A DNA stretch of 64,000 nucleotides from Sphingomonas panni (GTDB lineage: Bacteria > Pseudomonadota > Alphaproteobacteria > Sphingomonadales > Sphingomonadaceae), in NCBI RefSeq assembly GCF_022664435.1, contig NZ_JAKREU010000003.1, positions 124,001 through 188,000 on the forward strand. The letters run 5' to 3'. The notes under the pieces were generated by a model that saw only the letters and a program-made list of their open reading frames with translations, ran no database searches and had not been told where the DNA came from. Position numbers and translations under genes: made by a program. Shown in pieces: positions 42,816 to 51,247 of this stretch; the stretch's first letter is position 1; every line of letters starts with the position of its first letter.

Positions 42816-45716
42816 CTACCCCTTCGGCGCCAGCCGCACCGTCCCGGTAATCCCCGACCGCGCGCCGGGCGTCGCCTCGACCAGCACCGCCACATCCTTC
42901 GCCCCTGCCGGCACCGGCACCACCAGCGCGCCGGCTGCCGGATCAACCTTCGCCCCGACCGGCCGGCCATCGACATAGACGCTGGCCCGCCCGTCGATCC
43001 GGGCAAAGGTCAGCGTGCCGCCCTCGGCCACCACCCGCCGTCGCATGGGCAGGGCGGCACGATACAGACGGAACGACGGCCCGGCTTCCGGAGAAGCCGG
43101 CGTGCCGCTGCGGGTGAAGTCCCAGCTGTTGTTGTCGTTGACCGGCGGGGTCAGGCCGGGATCGGGCGCGGTCGTGAAGGATTTCGACCGGCGCCAGCCG
43201 AGGATGAACGCCCCCGGCGGCGTCACCTCGACCTGTGGACGCGGGGTCGCCGCCACCCGGTCGATCACCAGCCGCGCGGGCCGCAGGCCGTCGGCCGTCG
43301 CGGTGATCGTCACCTTGCCGCGCCCTTCGCCCGCCTGCACGATCATCTGCGCGAGGCCGTTGAACAGCGAACGCTGCGGTGCCTTCTCGCTTTCATGACT
43401 GTTGGGATCGCCATTGCCGACCCCGATCAGCGTCGCGCCATCCACCGTGAAGCGGGTCATCCGGTTCGCGGTCGGGACATGCCGCCCCTTCGCATCGACG
43501 GCATCGATCGTGACCGGCACGACATCCTCGCCATCGCCCAGCATCTGGGCCCGCGCCGGGGTCAGCCGCAGCGCGACCGCCGGTCCCGCCGTCTCGTGTA
43601 CCGCGCGCGCAACCTCGCGCCCGCCCTTGAGCGCGACCGCTTCCAGCCTGCCCGGCGCATAGGGAACGGTGAAGGCATTGCCCATGATCCGATCGACCGC
43701 CTGTTCGCCGACCATCCGCCCGTTCAGCACGACGCGGACCCGCTCGGCATTGCTGGTGACCAGCAGTTCGACCGGCTGCCCTTCCCTGCCCGGCCATGTC
43801 CAGTGGGGCGCGATGCCGACCACCGCCCGGTCGTCGATCCAGTGTGCGCGATGGATGTCGTAGGCGGTCTTGGGGAAGCCGCACAGGTCGAGGATGCCGA
43901 AGAAGCTGGCGATGGTCGGCCATGCGAAGGGCGTCGGCTCGCCATGATAGTCGAACCCGGTCCACACGAACCCGCCGGCGACGAAGCGACGTTTGGCGAT
44001 CTCCGCCCATGCCTTGCGGTGCGTCGCGCCCCACGGCGCGGCTTCGGTATCCATCGACGACATGACATGCGCGGCCTGGTCGGTGGCATAGGCACCGCGC
44101 GTCATGAACGCGCTCGTATCCTCGGACGAGGTGCTGGGCTTGGCGGGGTTCAGCGCGTGGAACTTGTCGTAGTCGCCCTGATAATAGTTGAACCCCATCA
44201 CATCGACGACGCTCGACACATTCTGCGGGTCGTAGAAACTGCCGTTCATCGCCGCCGTGACCGGGCGGCTGTCGTCCAGCGCATGGACATGGGCGGCCAT
44301 CCGCCGCACCATTTCCACACCCGCTTCGGTACCTTGCATCGGTTCCTCGTTGAACACCGACCACAGGATGATGCTGGGATGGTTGCGATGCGCGCGGACC
44401 AGCCATTCCAGCTGCGCCATATTCTCCGGCGCCGGGTTGAAGATGCGGTTCTCATCCATCACGACGAACCCCATCCGGTCGCACAGCTGGTAGAAAGCCT
44501 CGGCCTGCGCATTGTGCGAACAGCGGATCGCGTTGACGCCGGTGTCCTTCATCCGCTGCAACCGCCACGCCAGCAACGCGTCGGGCACCGCCACGCCGAC
44601 GCCGGCATGATCCTGATGCAGGCAGACGCCCTTCAGCTTCACGGGCTGTTCGTTCAGGAAGAAGCCCGCCTGCGCATCGAACCGGATCGTGCGGAACCCG
44701 ATGGCGATGCGACGCTCGTCCCCGCCACCCGGCGCATCGGTCGCGACGCGGACGGCGTAGAGCGTCGGTGTCTCGATCGACCAGCGCTGCGGATCGGCGA
44801 TGGGGAGCGACAGCGCGACCTGCGCCGTTCCCAGTGGCGAGACGTCCGCCTGTCCGCGTGCGCTGCCGACGACCTTGCCGGCTGGATCGATCAGGTCGAC
44901 CATAACGGTCGCGCTCGCCACCGTCCGCGCGATGCTCTCCAGCGCGACCGTGACCGGCACCTGCCACCGCCCGTCGCTGCCAAGGCGGGGATCGCAATGC
45001 ACGCCATCGGTCGCGATCGATACCGGCGACCGCTTCGCCAGCCAGACATGGCGGTACAGGCCGGCACCTTCGTACCACCATCCCTCCATCGCATTCGCAT
45101 CGACCCGGATCGCGATGACGTTCAGCTCATCGCCGAACCGCGCGAACGGGGTCAGATCAACGGTAATCGCATTGTAGCCGGAGAAGTTGCGCGCGACGAC
45201 GCTGCCGTTGATCCAGATCGTCGCGGCGGTCGCGATCGCGCCGAAATGAAGTTCGAGCTTCCGGCCGCGATCCTCGGGCGCGAGCCGCAGCGTGCGGCGA
45301 TACCAGCCGATCCCGCGCGGGCGATACCCCTGCGCGACATTCGCGGTCTCGACGAACCCCTGTGCCGATGCCCAGTCGTGCGGCACGCTGACCTGCGTCC
45401 AGTCGCTGTCGTCATAGTCCATCGCCGCCGCGCCGCGCGCATTACCCGCCTTGGCATTGGTATAGGTTTCGTCATGCGTCGTCGGCGCGGGCGGCACGAT
45501 GTCGCCTTCATGGAACAGCCAGCCTTGCGACAACAGGATGCGCGACGGGTCCTCGACCGGCAGCCGTTCGGGCAGGCCGGGGCGTGGCGACAGGCCCTGG
45601 AGCAGCCCGCTTGGCTCCGCCCGCGCCGCCTGTGCGGGCAGGGGCAGCGCCCCGGCCGCCAGCGTGCCGGCGGTCCCTGCAAGCAGCGTCCGGCGATCGA
45701 TCGGCATCACATTCAT
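42816..45716 (-). CDS. GH2 beta-galactosidase-type glycosidase
   Basis: The 966-residue enzyme starts at ATG 45716 behind GGGGAGGGGAGA. The Tat signal (PIDRRTLLAGTAGTLAAG) exports it. Domains in order are a sugar-binding jelly roll (WYRRTLRL, HFGAIATAATIWINGS), an Ig-like domain, the barrel (LKGVCLHQDHAGVGVAVPD, NAIRCSHN, acid/base E457 in SVFNEEPMQG, and GGFVWTGFDYHGEPTPF) and C-terminal Ig/DUF4982-like modules. The likely activity is exo-beta-galactosidase; beta-glucuronidase cannot be excluded. It is 14 bp downstream of cutC in one operon. Beta-galactose caps of complex glycans would be natural targets. Confidence 0.9.
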   Translation of the reverse strand: MNVMPIDRRTLLAGTAGTLAAGALPLPAQAARAEPSGLLQGLSPRPGLPERLPVEDPSRILLSQGWLFHEGDIVPPAPTTHDETYTNAKAGNARGAAAMDYDDSDWTQVSVPHDWASAQGFVETANVAQGYRPRGIGWYRRTLRLAPEDRGRKLELHFGAIATAATIWINGSVVARNFSGYNAITVDLTPFARFGDELNVIAIRVDANAMEGWWYEGAGLYRHVWLAKRSPVSIATDGVHCDPRLGSDGRWQVPVTVALESIARTVASATVMVDLIDPAGKVVGSARGQADVSPLGTAQVALSLPIADPQRWSIETPTLYAVRVATDAPGGGDERRIAIGFRTIRFDAQAGFFLNEQPVKLKGVCLHQDHAGVGVAVPDALLAWRLQRMKDTGVNAIRCSHNAQAEAFYQLCDRMGFVVMDENRIFNPAPENMAQLEWLVRAHRNHPSIILWSVFNEEPMQGTEAGVEMVRRMAAHVHALDDSRPVTAAMNGSFYDPQNVSSVVDVMGFNYYQGDYDKFHALNPAKPSTSSEDTSAFMTRGAYATDQAAHVMSSMDTEAAPWGATHRKAWAEIAKRRFVAGGFVWTGFDYHGEPTPFAWPTIASFFGILDLCGFPKTAYDIHRAHWIDDRAVVGIAPHWTWPGREGQPVELLVTSNAERVRVVLNGRMVGEQAVDRIMGNAFTVPYAPGRLEAVALKGGREVARAVHETAGPAVALRLTPARAQMLGDGEDVVPVTIDAVDAKGRHVPTANRMTRFTVDGATLIGVGNGDPNSHESEKAPQRSLFNGLAQMIVQAGEGRGKVTITATADGLRPARLVIDRVAATPRPQVEVTPPGAFILGWRRSKSFTTAPDPGLTPPVNDNNSWDFTRSGTPASPEAGPSFRLYRAALPMRRRVVAEGGTLTFARIDGRASVYVDGRPVGAKVDPAAGALVVPVPAGAKDVAVLVEATPGARSGITGTVRLAPKG

Positions 45717-45730
45717 TCTCCCCTCCCCTG

Positions 45731-46474
45731 TCAGGCGTCGATCGCGTCGCGCAGCGCCCGCACGGTCGCCCGGTCGGTCCGGACGAGGCCCGGTCCGGCA
45801 AAGCCCAGCGCGACGACGCGCGGATCGTCCTGCACTACCGTCACGCTGGCCGAGGCATGGACTTCCCCCGCCCCGGTTTCCGCCAGCAACGCCGCTACAT
45901 TGTCGGGCCGGACGCCCGATCCCGGCATCACGACGATCCGCCCCGCCGCCCGTTCGTGCATCACCCGGATCACGTCCGCACCCTCGACAGCGCGGACAGC
46001 CCCGCCCGAAGTAAGGATGCGACCGAACCCCAGCGCGATGGCGGGGGCGACCGCCGCGACCGGATCGGCCAGCAGGTCGACCGCCCGGTGCAGCGTCAGG
46101 TCGATATCGGCGCGTGCCGACCGCATCGCCCCGACCCACTGCGCCAGCACGTCGCGATCGAGGTTGCCGTCCCGCACCGCACCGAACACCAGCCCGTCCA
46201 CACCGGCAAGGACCAGCGCCTTCCCCTCGGACATTGCGGTTGAAACTTCGGCGGGATCATAAGCGAAGTCCCCCGCACGCGGCCGGACCATCGCGTGGAC
46301 GCGGACGCTGGCCTGACGCGCCAGCCGCACGACCTCGGCCACCAGCCCCGCCGAAGGCGTCAGCCCGCCGACCGACAGCGCGCCGCACAGCTCGATCCGG
46401 TCCGCCCCCCCGGCGATCGCCGCCTCGGCCCCCGCGACGCTGTCGATGCAGATTTCCAACGTCGTGCGCGGCAT
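45731..46474 (-). CDS. cutC: CutC family protein
   Basis: The 247-residue TIM-barrel protein has the CutC motifs LEICIDSVAGAEAAIAGGADRIELCGALSVGGLTPS, VHAMVRPRAGDFAY, LTLHRAVDLLADP, RILTSGG and IVVMPGSGV. It was originally named for copper homeostasis but that role is disputed. CutC genes are frequently found beside glycosidase and amino-sugar genes, as here, which suggests a sugar-related role. GGAGGGG precedes the ATG at 46474. Confidence 0.9.
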   Translation of the reverse strand: MPRTTLEICIDSVAGAEAAIAGGADRIELCGALSVGGLTPSAGLVAEVVRLARQASVRVHAMVRPRAGDFAYDPAEVSTAMSEGKALVLAGVDGLVFGAVRDGNLDRDVLAQWVGAMRSARADIDLTLHRAVDLLADPVAAVAPAIALGFGRILTSGGAVRAVEGADVIRVMHERAAGRIVVMPGSGVRPDNVAALLAETGAGEVHASASVTVVQDDPRVVALGFAGPGLVRTDRATVRALRDAIDA

Positions 46475-46486
46475 GGCCCCTCCAGA

Positions 46487-46500
46487 ATTATCCGACTAAT
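46487..46500. promoter_or_regulatory. Candidate operator upstream of cutC operon
   Basis: ATTA-TCCGAC-TAAT lies 12 bp before the cutC ATG and covers its probable promoter/leader. AT-rich inverted repeats with a TC-GA core recall GntR/FCD-type operators. No FCD regulator is encoded in the window. Confidence 0.3.
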
Positions 46501-46537
46501 GAAGCGTGGACGGCCAAGGTCAAGCCGGTTCGCGTGC

Positions 46538-46566
46538 TTGACTCCCCCGGCACGCACGCGTAAGCG
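46538..46566 (+). promoter_or_regulatory. Putative rplJL promoter
   Basis: GCTTGACT places a -35 hexamer TTGACT at 46538-46543, with 17 bp to TAAGCG at 46561-46566 as a weak -10. CTTGAC -35 boxes are common in alphaproteobacteria. It would start transcription near 46573, yielding a leader of about 280 nt before rplJ. Confidence 0.45.
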
Positions 46567-46610
46567 CGCGGCCAGCCGTCGCATGGGGATTCGTCCGTCG
46601 TGCGACGTCC

Positions 46611-46665
46611 GTCCGAGACAGCAGGTGCGGGTTTCCCGCTTAATCCCCTGCCGAGACGGGGAATG
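46611..46665 (+). ncRNA. L10-type ribosomal protein leader
   Basis: The segment GAGACAGCAGG...CCTGCCGAGACGG forms a stem (GCAGG 46621-46625 with CCTGC 46647-46651) with a nested GCGGG/CCCGC hairpin and flanking GAGAC repeats. This resembles the leader upstream of rplJ that binds L10-L12 for feedback control. The 378-bp gap 46475-46852 otherwise holds the cutC/rplJ promoters and further structured leader, no gene. Confidence 0.6.
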
Positions 46666-46852
46666 TGTTTTTCCGCCCGACCGTGCCGAGGCACGCCGGG
46701 CCGGCCATGCAGCGACTCTCGCACCCGCGAGGCTCCGTATGGCGACCATGCCCCTCACGGACTTTCGCCCCGGTCGTCGCAACCCGCGACGGGCGGATTG
46801 TTCGCGGGCGTTTCCGGTTCTGCCGGGACACGCCCCAGTAAAGGAGAACGGC

Positions 46853-47368
46853 ATGGATCGCACTCAGAAGAGTGAAGCCGTCGCCGAGCTGAACCGCACC
46901 TTCAACGAGGTCGGCGTGGTGGTCGTCACCCGCAACCTCGGCATGACCGTCGCCCAGTCGACGGCCCTGCGCAACAAGATGCGTGACGCCGGCGCGAGCT
47001 ACAAGGTCTCGAAGAACCGTCTTGCCCGGATCGCAGCCGAAGGCACGCCGTACTCGGTGTTGTCGGACCTGCTGACCGGCCCGACGGCGCTGGCGACGTC
47101 GACCGATCCCGTCGCTGCGGCGCGGGTCATCAACGACTTCGCCAAGACGACGGACAAGATCGAGATCGTCGGCGGCGCCATGGGCGGCCAGATCCTCGAC
47201 GCGAACGGCGTGAAGGCTCTTGCCTCGCTGCCCTCGCTCGACGAACTGCGCGCCAAGCTGGTCGGCCTCATCGTTGCCCCGGCAACGAGGCTGGCGACCA
47301 TCACGCAGGCACCCGCGGCCCAGGTCGCGCGCGTGCTGTCGGCATATGCGGAGAAGGAAGCAGCCTGA
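46853..47368 (+). CDS. rplJ: 50S ribosomal protein L10
   Basis: L10 anchors L7/L12 dimers to the 23S rRNA stalk base. The 171-residue protein begins MDRTQKSEAVAELN and contains VVVVTRNLGMTVAQSTALRNKMR, YKVSKNRLARIA, and the C-terminal alanine-rich helix that binds L12 (RVLSAYAEKEAA). AAAGGAGAA precedes the ATG at 46853. In many bacteria rplK-rplA lie directly upstream; here the neighbour is the glycan island. Confidence 0.97.
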   Translation: MDRTQKSEAVAELNRTFNEVGVVVVTRNLGMTVAQSTALRNKMRDAGASYKVSKNRLARIAAEGTPYSVLSDLLTGPTALATSTDPVAAARVINDFAKTTDKIEIVGGAMGGQILDANGVKALASLPSLDELRAKLVGLIVAPATRLATITQAPAAQVARVLSAYAEKEAA

Positions 47369-47416
47369 TCTGGCGCTTCCCACTGACACAACCCTATCTG
47401 ATTTACGGAGAATATC

Positions 47417-47794
47417 ATGGCTGACCTGAACGCGATCGTCGAACAGCTGAGCGCGCTGACCGTCCTCGAAGCGGCTGAACTGTCGAAGCTGCTCGAAGAA
47501 AAGTGGGGCGTTTCGGCCGCTGCTGCCGTTGCCGCCGCTCCGGCCGCTGGCGGTGGCGCCGCTGCCCCGGCTGCTGAAGAGCAGACCGAGTTCGACGTGA
47601 TCCTCACCGGCGACGGTGGCAAGAAGATCAACGTCATCAAGGAAGTCCGCGCCATCACCGGCCTGGGCCTGACCGAAGCCAAGGCGCTCGTCGAAGGCGC
47701 GCCGAAGGCCGTCAAGGAAGGCGTCAACAAGGACGAAGCTGCCAAGATCAAGGCGCAGCTCGAAGGCGCCGGCGCGACCGTCGAAGTCAAGTAA
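47417..47794 (+). CDS. rplL: 50S ribosomal protein L7/L12
   Basis: The 125-residue stalk protein recruits translation GTPases. The N-terminal dimerisation helices ([27 protein letters not shown]), an Ala/Gly hinge ([17 protein letters not shown]) and the C-terminal domain ([37 protein letters not shown]) are all present. It follows rplJ by 48 bp and is followed by four hairpins. Confidence 0.98.
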   Translation: MADLNAIVEQLSALTVLEAAELSKLLEEKWGVSAAAAVAAAPAAGGGAAAPAAEEQTEFDVILTGDGGKKINVIKEVRAITGLGLTEAKALVEGAPKAVKEGVNKDEAAKIKAQLEGAGATVEVK

Positions 47795-47808
47795 GCCGCA
47801 GATGGGAC

Positions 47809-47943
47809 AGCGGACCCAAGGGTCCGCTATCTCCGTCAAGGCCGGCCGGCGGGCCGCAAGGCCCGACCGACGGGATGGAATTCACTTCCATCCCGGCTCC
47901 ACCAGAAAGAAGGGGCTGCCCGGCGACGGGCGGCCCCTTTTTT
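47809..47943 (+). terminator. Four tandem hairpins ending in a strong terminator
   Basis: Stems are: AGCGGACCC/GGGTCCGCT (47809-47828), CGGGCC/GGCCCG with GCAA loop (47850-47865), CGGGATGGAA/TTCCATCCCG (47871-47895), and AAGGGGC-T-GCCCG/CGGGC-G-GCCCCTT (47910-47939) followed by a T tract to 47943. The last is a classical intrinsic terminator. The others may protect the abundant rplJL mRNA or attenuate read-through. Confidence 0.85.
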
Positions 47944-48008
47944 CATGCCGCGACGATCGCTTCCGATCCGTCTTGCCCCCGTCGCGAACTGCGGTCATCC
48001 TTTGCACC

Positions 48009-49103
48009 ATGTCGATCGCCTCGCTCGCGCTGCTTCTGGCGGCAAACACCGTGCCGCAGCCTGTCGTCACGACGGCTTCGACCGCTCATTCCCTGGGCCG
48101 ATGGAATCCGGGACCGGTGCGGTGCGGTGAAACCGTCGTCGCGCCGGTCCGGCTGTCCGCCGTCCAGCCATGGCTGCGCTGGGGTCCGGGCGAACCGACC
48201 ACGGTCACGCTGCAGTTCCGCATCGATAGCGATGGACGGCCCTTGTCGATCCGGGCTGAAGGCACGTCCTTCGTACCGAATAGCGAAGATATCGCGCCGG
48301 CGCTGGCGGCATCGACCTTCGCGCCCGGCACCCCGCACACCGATTGTCGCATCGACTATCGTCAGCAGGTGGTCCCGCTGGCGCAAGCGGACCCGGCCGA
48401 CCTGATCGCCTATTCGCTGGCACCGACCAGCGGCCCGTTGCGGCCCGAGGGATGGGAACGAATCCGTCCGGCGGATACCGACTGCCTGCGTCAGCCGCGA
48501 CCGGCGGCGTTGCTGCGCGCCTATCCCGACTTCCGCAAGCTTCCCGGTACGCCGGGAGAGCGGCAATGGTCGATGACCAGTTACGACCTCGACGCGAAGG
48601 GGCGCCCCGTTGCCGTCCGCACAACCAGCGGAACCGGCAATACCGCGCTCGACGCCGCCGCGCGCAAGGCGGTGTCGACCTCGCGCTTTACCGAAGGCAA
48701 GCGTCAAGGCTGCCTCTATCCCTATTCGCGCGCCGCATTGCGCCTTGCCGCGCCGGTCGCACCCGACGAAGCCCAGTTCGGACCGACGCCGCATTGTCCG
48801 GCGGTGGAGTGGGCGCAGCAGCCGCGCCTGACTTACCCCGAAGCATGGAATCGCCGGCGGATCGAGGGATGGGCCGTCGTCCAGTTCGATGTCGCGCCCT
48901 GGGGCGAGGTCGGGAATACCCGTGTGCTGGCGAGCGAACCGGCCGAGGCGTTCGGCCAACGCGCGATGCAGGTCGTGCGATCGGCCAAGCGACCGCCCTC
49001 GCCGACCGGGGCCAGCGGGTGCATCAAGCGAGTCCGGTTCGCCATCCGCCCCGACGAACAGCTTGGTGCCGAGGCCGCCGAAGCAGACATGCCGCCGCAG
49101 TAA
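48009..49103 (+). CDS. Periplasmic protein with repeated TonB C-terminal-like domains
   Basis: The 364-residue protein has an N-terminal signal-like segment (SIASLALLLAANTVPQ). It then carries three segments with the TonB_C rhythm of variable strand, DxxGRP turn and helix: about 60-115 (VTLQFRIDSDGRPLSIR), about 180-235 (YDLDAKGRPVAVRTTSGTGNTALDAAARKAV) and about 280-340 (VVQFDVAPWGEVGNTRVLASEPAEAFGQRAM). There is no transmembrane anchor beyond the signal, unlike TonB itself. Function unknown. The ATG at 48009 is chosen because longer versions would read through the terminator. Confidence 0.75.
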   Translation: MSIASLALLLAANTVPQPVVTTASTAHSLGRWNPGPVRCGETVVAPVRLSAVQPWLRWGPGEPTTVTLQFRIDSDGRPLSIRAEGTSFVPNSEDIAPALAASTFAPGTPHTDCRIDYRQQVVPLAQADPADLIAYSLAPTSGPLRPEGWERIRPADTDCLRQPRPAALLRAYPDFRKLPGTPGERQWSMTSYDLDAKGRPVAVRTTSGTGNTALDAAARKAVSTSRFTEGKRQGCLYPYSRAALRLAAPVAPDEAQFGPTPHCPAVEWAQQPRLTYPEAWNRRRIEGWAVVQFDVAPWGEVGNTRVLASEPAEAFGQRAMQVVRSAKRPPSPTGASGCIKRVRFAIRPDEQLGAEAAEADMPPQ

Positions 49104-49118
49104 CCTCCGGGGCGGGCG

Positions 49119-49346
49119 TCAGTCGTCGCTCTCGTCCATATCGGCCGGCGAATGGACGAGGATGTCGCCCGGCTGGCATTCCAGCACGCGGCAGATCGCG
49201 TCCAGCGTCGTAAAGCGGATCGCGCGCGCCTTCCCGGTCTTCAGGATCGACAGGTTCGCGAGCGTAATGTCGACCGCCTGCGCCAGCTCGGTCAACGTCA
49301 TGCGCCGGGCCTGCAACACTTCGTCGAGGCGGACCAGCACCGCCAT
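49119..49346 (-). CDS. Small XRE/Cro-type DNA-binding protein
   Basis: The 75-residue protein is a single helix-turn-helix of the YozG type (LDEVLQARRMTLTELAQAVDITLANLSILKTGKARAIRFTTLDAICRVLECQPGDIL). It overlaps the upstream DUF2975 gene (ATGA), a pairing found repeatedly in bacteria, where it probably regulates the membrane partner's operon. The first ATG with a correct N-terminus is 49346. Confidence 0.88.
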   Translation of the reverse strand: MAVLVRLDEVLQARRMTLTELAQAVDITLANLSILKTGKARAIRFTTLDAICRVLECQPGDILVHSPADMDESDD

Positions 49347-49867
49347 CAGACCGTTCCCTCCAGGTCTTCGCGCAGCGCCGCGCCTTCGGCAAAGACGCGG
49401 GCAAGAATGAAGGCGACCAGCACCGACAGCCACCCGCCGATCGAAATCGACGATCCGTCGACCCGCACGCCCATCCCCTCGAAGCTCGGCACGATCAGCA
49501 GCAGCGGCACGTCGAGCAGTTGAATAGCAAGCAGCGCCCACCCGATCGCCCGCACCCGCCGCGCGTTGGGCGACGCGAAGGTCTCCCCTGCCAGCACGGT
49601 GGCGCTGATCGCGATCAGGCGCGAAAAGATGATATGTGCGGGACCCGACGCCGCAACGCCCAGCAGCAGCAACGCGCGGATGCCGCCGACGACACGTTCG
49701 GCATCGATCGCCGGATATTTCGTCGCGATCCGCCCGGCCAGCATGTCGTGGAACGGGAAGCTTGCCAGCGTGCCGAGCAGGAAGACGGCGGCAAAGACGA
49801 TGTTCAGGACCAACAGCACCCGCAGCACCGCGACGGTGAATCGCAATATCCGGTCACGCCGCGCCAT
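49346..49867 (-). CDS. DUF2975 family membrane protein
   Basis: The 173-residue protein has four predicted membrane helices (about residues 8-32, 60-80, 100-125 and 140-160) and the family pattern of LRALLLLGVAA, HIIFSRLIAISATVLAGETFASPNARRVRAIGWALLAIQLLD and a charged C-terminus. No biochemical role is established. It is encoded with the XRE protein and starts at 49867 (MARRDRILRF). Confidence 0.82.
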   Translation of the reverse strand: MARRDRILRFTVAVLRVLLVLNIVFAAVFLLGTLASFPFHDMLAGRIATKYPAIDAERVVGGIRALLLLGVAASGPAHIIFSRLIAISATVLAGETFASPNARRVRAIGWALLAIQLLDVPLLLIVPSFEGMGVRVDGSSISIGGWLSVLVAFILARVFAEGAALREDLEGTV

Positions 49868-49940
49868 GCAGTCCTCTTCCTCGCCCTCGTCGGACGCTAA
49901 GCCGGTTATCGATAATCGACAAGGGCCGTCGCCGATCGAC

Positions 49941-51113
49941 TTACGTCCGGCGGACCTGACCGTGCAATCGTACTTCCAGCCGATCGACCATGCGATCGCC
50001 GCGATCGGCGAAGATGGGGGCGAGCTTGCCCTGCGGGGCCGCCGGACCGACCATGAAGGCGGCGGTGGTACGCGACTCGCGGCCATCCTCCCAGCGATAG
50101 CGCGCGTCGATCGCGATCATGGGAACGAAGAACGCGCGGTCATTGGCTTGCACGATATTCACCGCAGCGCGCGGCAGGGCCATCGTCGCCTCCAGATGCC
50201 GGCGCTCACCGGCGGCCAGCGGAAACGGATCGAGCCCCCGCTTGTCGGCGTCCGAGAAGAAGGCAGCGAGCTGTTCGTCCTGCCCGGCATTGGCGGTGAT
50301 CAGCAGCGTCGCGATGCGGACTTCGGACACGGCGGCCGATGCCGGATTGCCGACGGTCAGGTCGAAATCGAGCAGCGCGCGGTCACCCTCCAGCCCCACA
50401 CGCAGCGGCGCGAGCTGGAATTCGAGGAACGGGCCGGGCGTCGGCGCGACCGGAGCCGGCGCGGGCGGCGTTAGCGGCGCGACGGGAGGTCGAACGGGCC
50501 GCGGCGCGGGAACGACGGGCGGTACTTCCGGCTCGACCGGCGGCACCGGCGGGGCGGGCGGTGCCGGCTCCATCGGCGCGGGTTCGTAGCGCGGCTCCGG
50601 GGCGCGACGCCGGGTCAGGACGAAGGCGACGGCGCTGGCCACGGCAATCCCGCCGAGGAACCATACCCACCACGGCAGCGACTCGCCGTCCGATGTGGCG
50701 GGCGCGGCGGCGGCCGGCGGCGCGCTGGCGACCGGAGACGGCGTGGCCGAGGGCTCGGGCGTCGGCAGCGGCAGGACGGGTTGCCCGACATAGGTCGGCT
50801 CCGCGGCGGGTACGGCTTCCGGTTGCGCACCAGGGGTCGGAGTCGGCGTAGGCGTTGGCCGCACTGGCACCGGAGTCGCCGTCGCCCGCGGCGTCGGGGT
50901 CGGCGTCGCGCGGGGCGCGGGCGCGGCCGCACGGGGCGTCGGGGTCGGCGTGACGCGCGGGGTCGGCGTCGCACTGGGGGTCGGCGACGGAGTCGGCAGC
51001 GGCTGCGGCGTGATGTCGTAGATCGGGATCGACCCGCCGGGCGACGTCTGCTTCGCGGCGGCGGGCACGGCGAGGATCGCGACTACGGCCGCGAGCGGAA
51101 GCTGGAACTGCAT
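49941..51113 (-). CDS. Proline-rich membrane protein
   Basis: The 390-residue protein has a signal sequence (LPLAAVVAILAVPAAAKQ), a long PT/PTP-repeat extracytoplasmic segment (about 38-135), one membrane helix (about 150-170, LPWWVWFLGGIAVASAVAFVL) followed by RRR, a second Pro-rich stretch and a C-terminal beta domain (FLEFQLAPLRVGLEGDRALLDFDLTVGNPASAAV...). The C-terminal part looks like an Ig-like domain in the cytoplasm if the topology holds. Function unknown. ATG 51113 has GAGGGA close upstream; an in-frame TTG at 51125 is less likely. Confidence 0.75.
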   Translation of the reverse strand: MQFQLPLAAVVAILAVPAAAKQTSPGGSIPIYDITPQPLPTPSPTPSATPTPRVTPTPTPRAAAPAPRATPTPTPRATATPVPVRPTPTPTPTPGAQPEAVPAAEPTYVGQPVLPLPTPEPSATPSPVASAPPAAAAPATSDGESLPWWVWFLGGIAVASAVAFVLTRRRAPEPRYEPAPMEPAPPAPPVPPVEPEVPPVVPAPRPVRPPVAPLTPPAPAPVAPTPGPFLEFQLAPLRVGLEGDRALLDFDLTVGNPASAAVSEVRIATLLITANAGQDEQLAAFFSDADKRGLDPFPLAAGERRHLEATMALPRAAVNIVQANDRAFFVPMIAIDARYRWEDGRESRTTAAFMVGPAAPQGKLAPIFADRGDRMVDRLEVRLHGQVRRT

Positions 51114-51218
51114 GACATCCCTCAACCGGGGTTTTTGCGTCCGCGTCAGCCTGCCCCGCCCCGATATACGATGAACCGAGCCATCCGCACGCTAAACCGA
51201 AAGCGGCCCTTCCTCGCG

Positions 51219-51247
51219 TTGACAGCCTCTGCCTCGGCTTCTATATG
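51219..51247 (+). promoter_or_regulatory. Near-consensus promoter for rpoBC
   Basis: TTGACA (51219-51224), a 17-bp spacer and TATATG (51242-51247) make an almost ideal housekeeping promoter. Transcription would begin near 51254, giving a leader of about 185 nt before rpoB. The 325-bp gap 51114-51438 contains nothing else I recognise. Confidence 0.8.
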
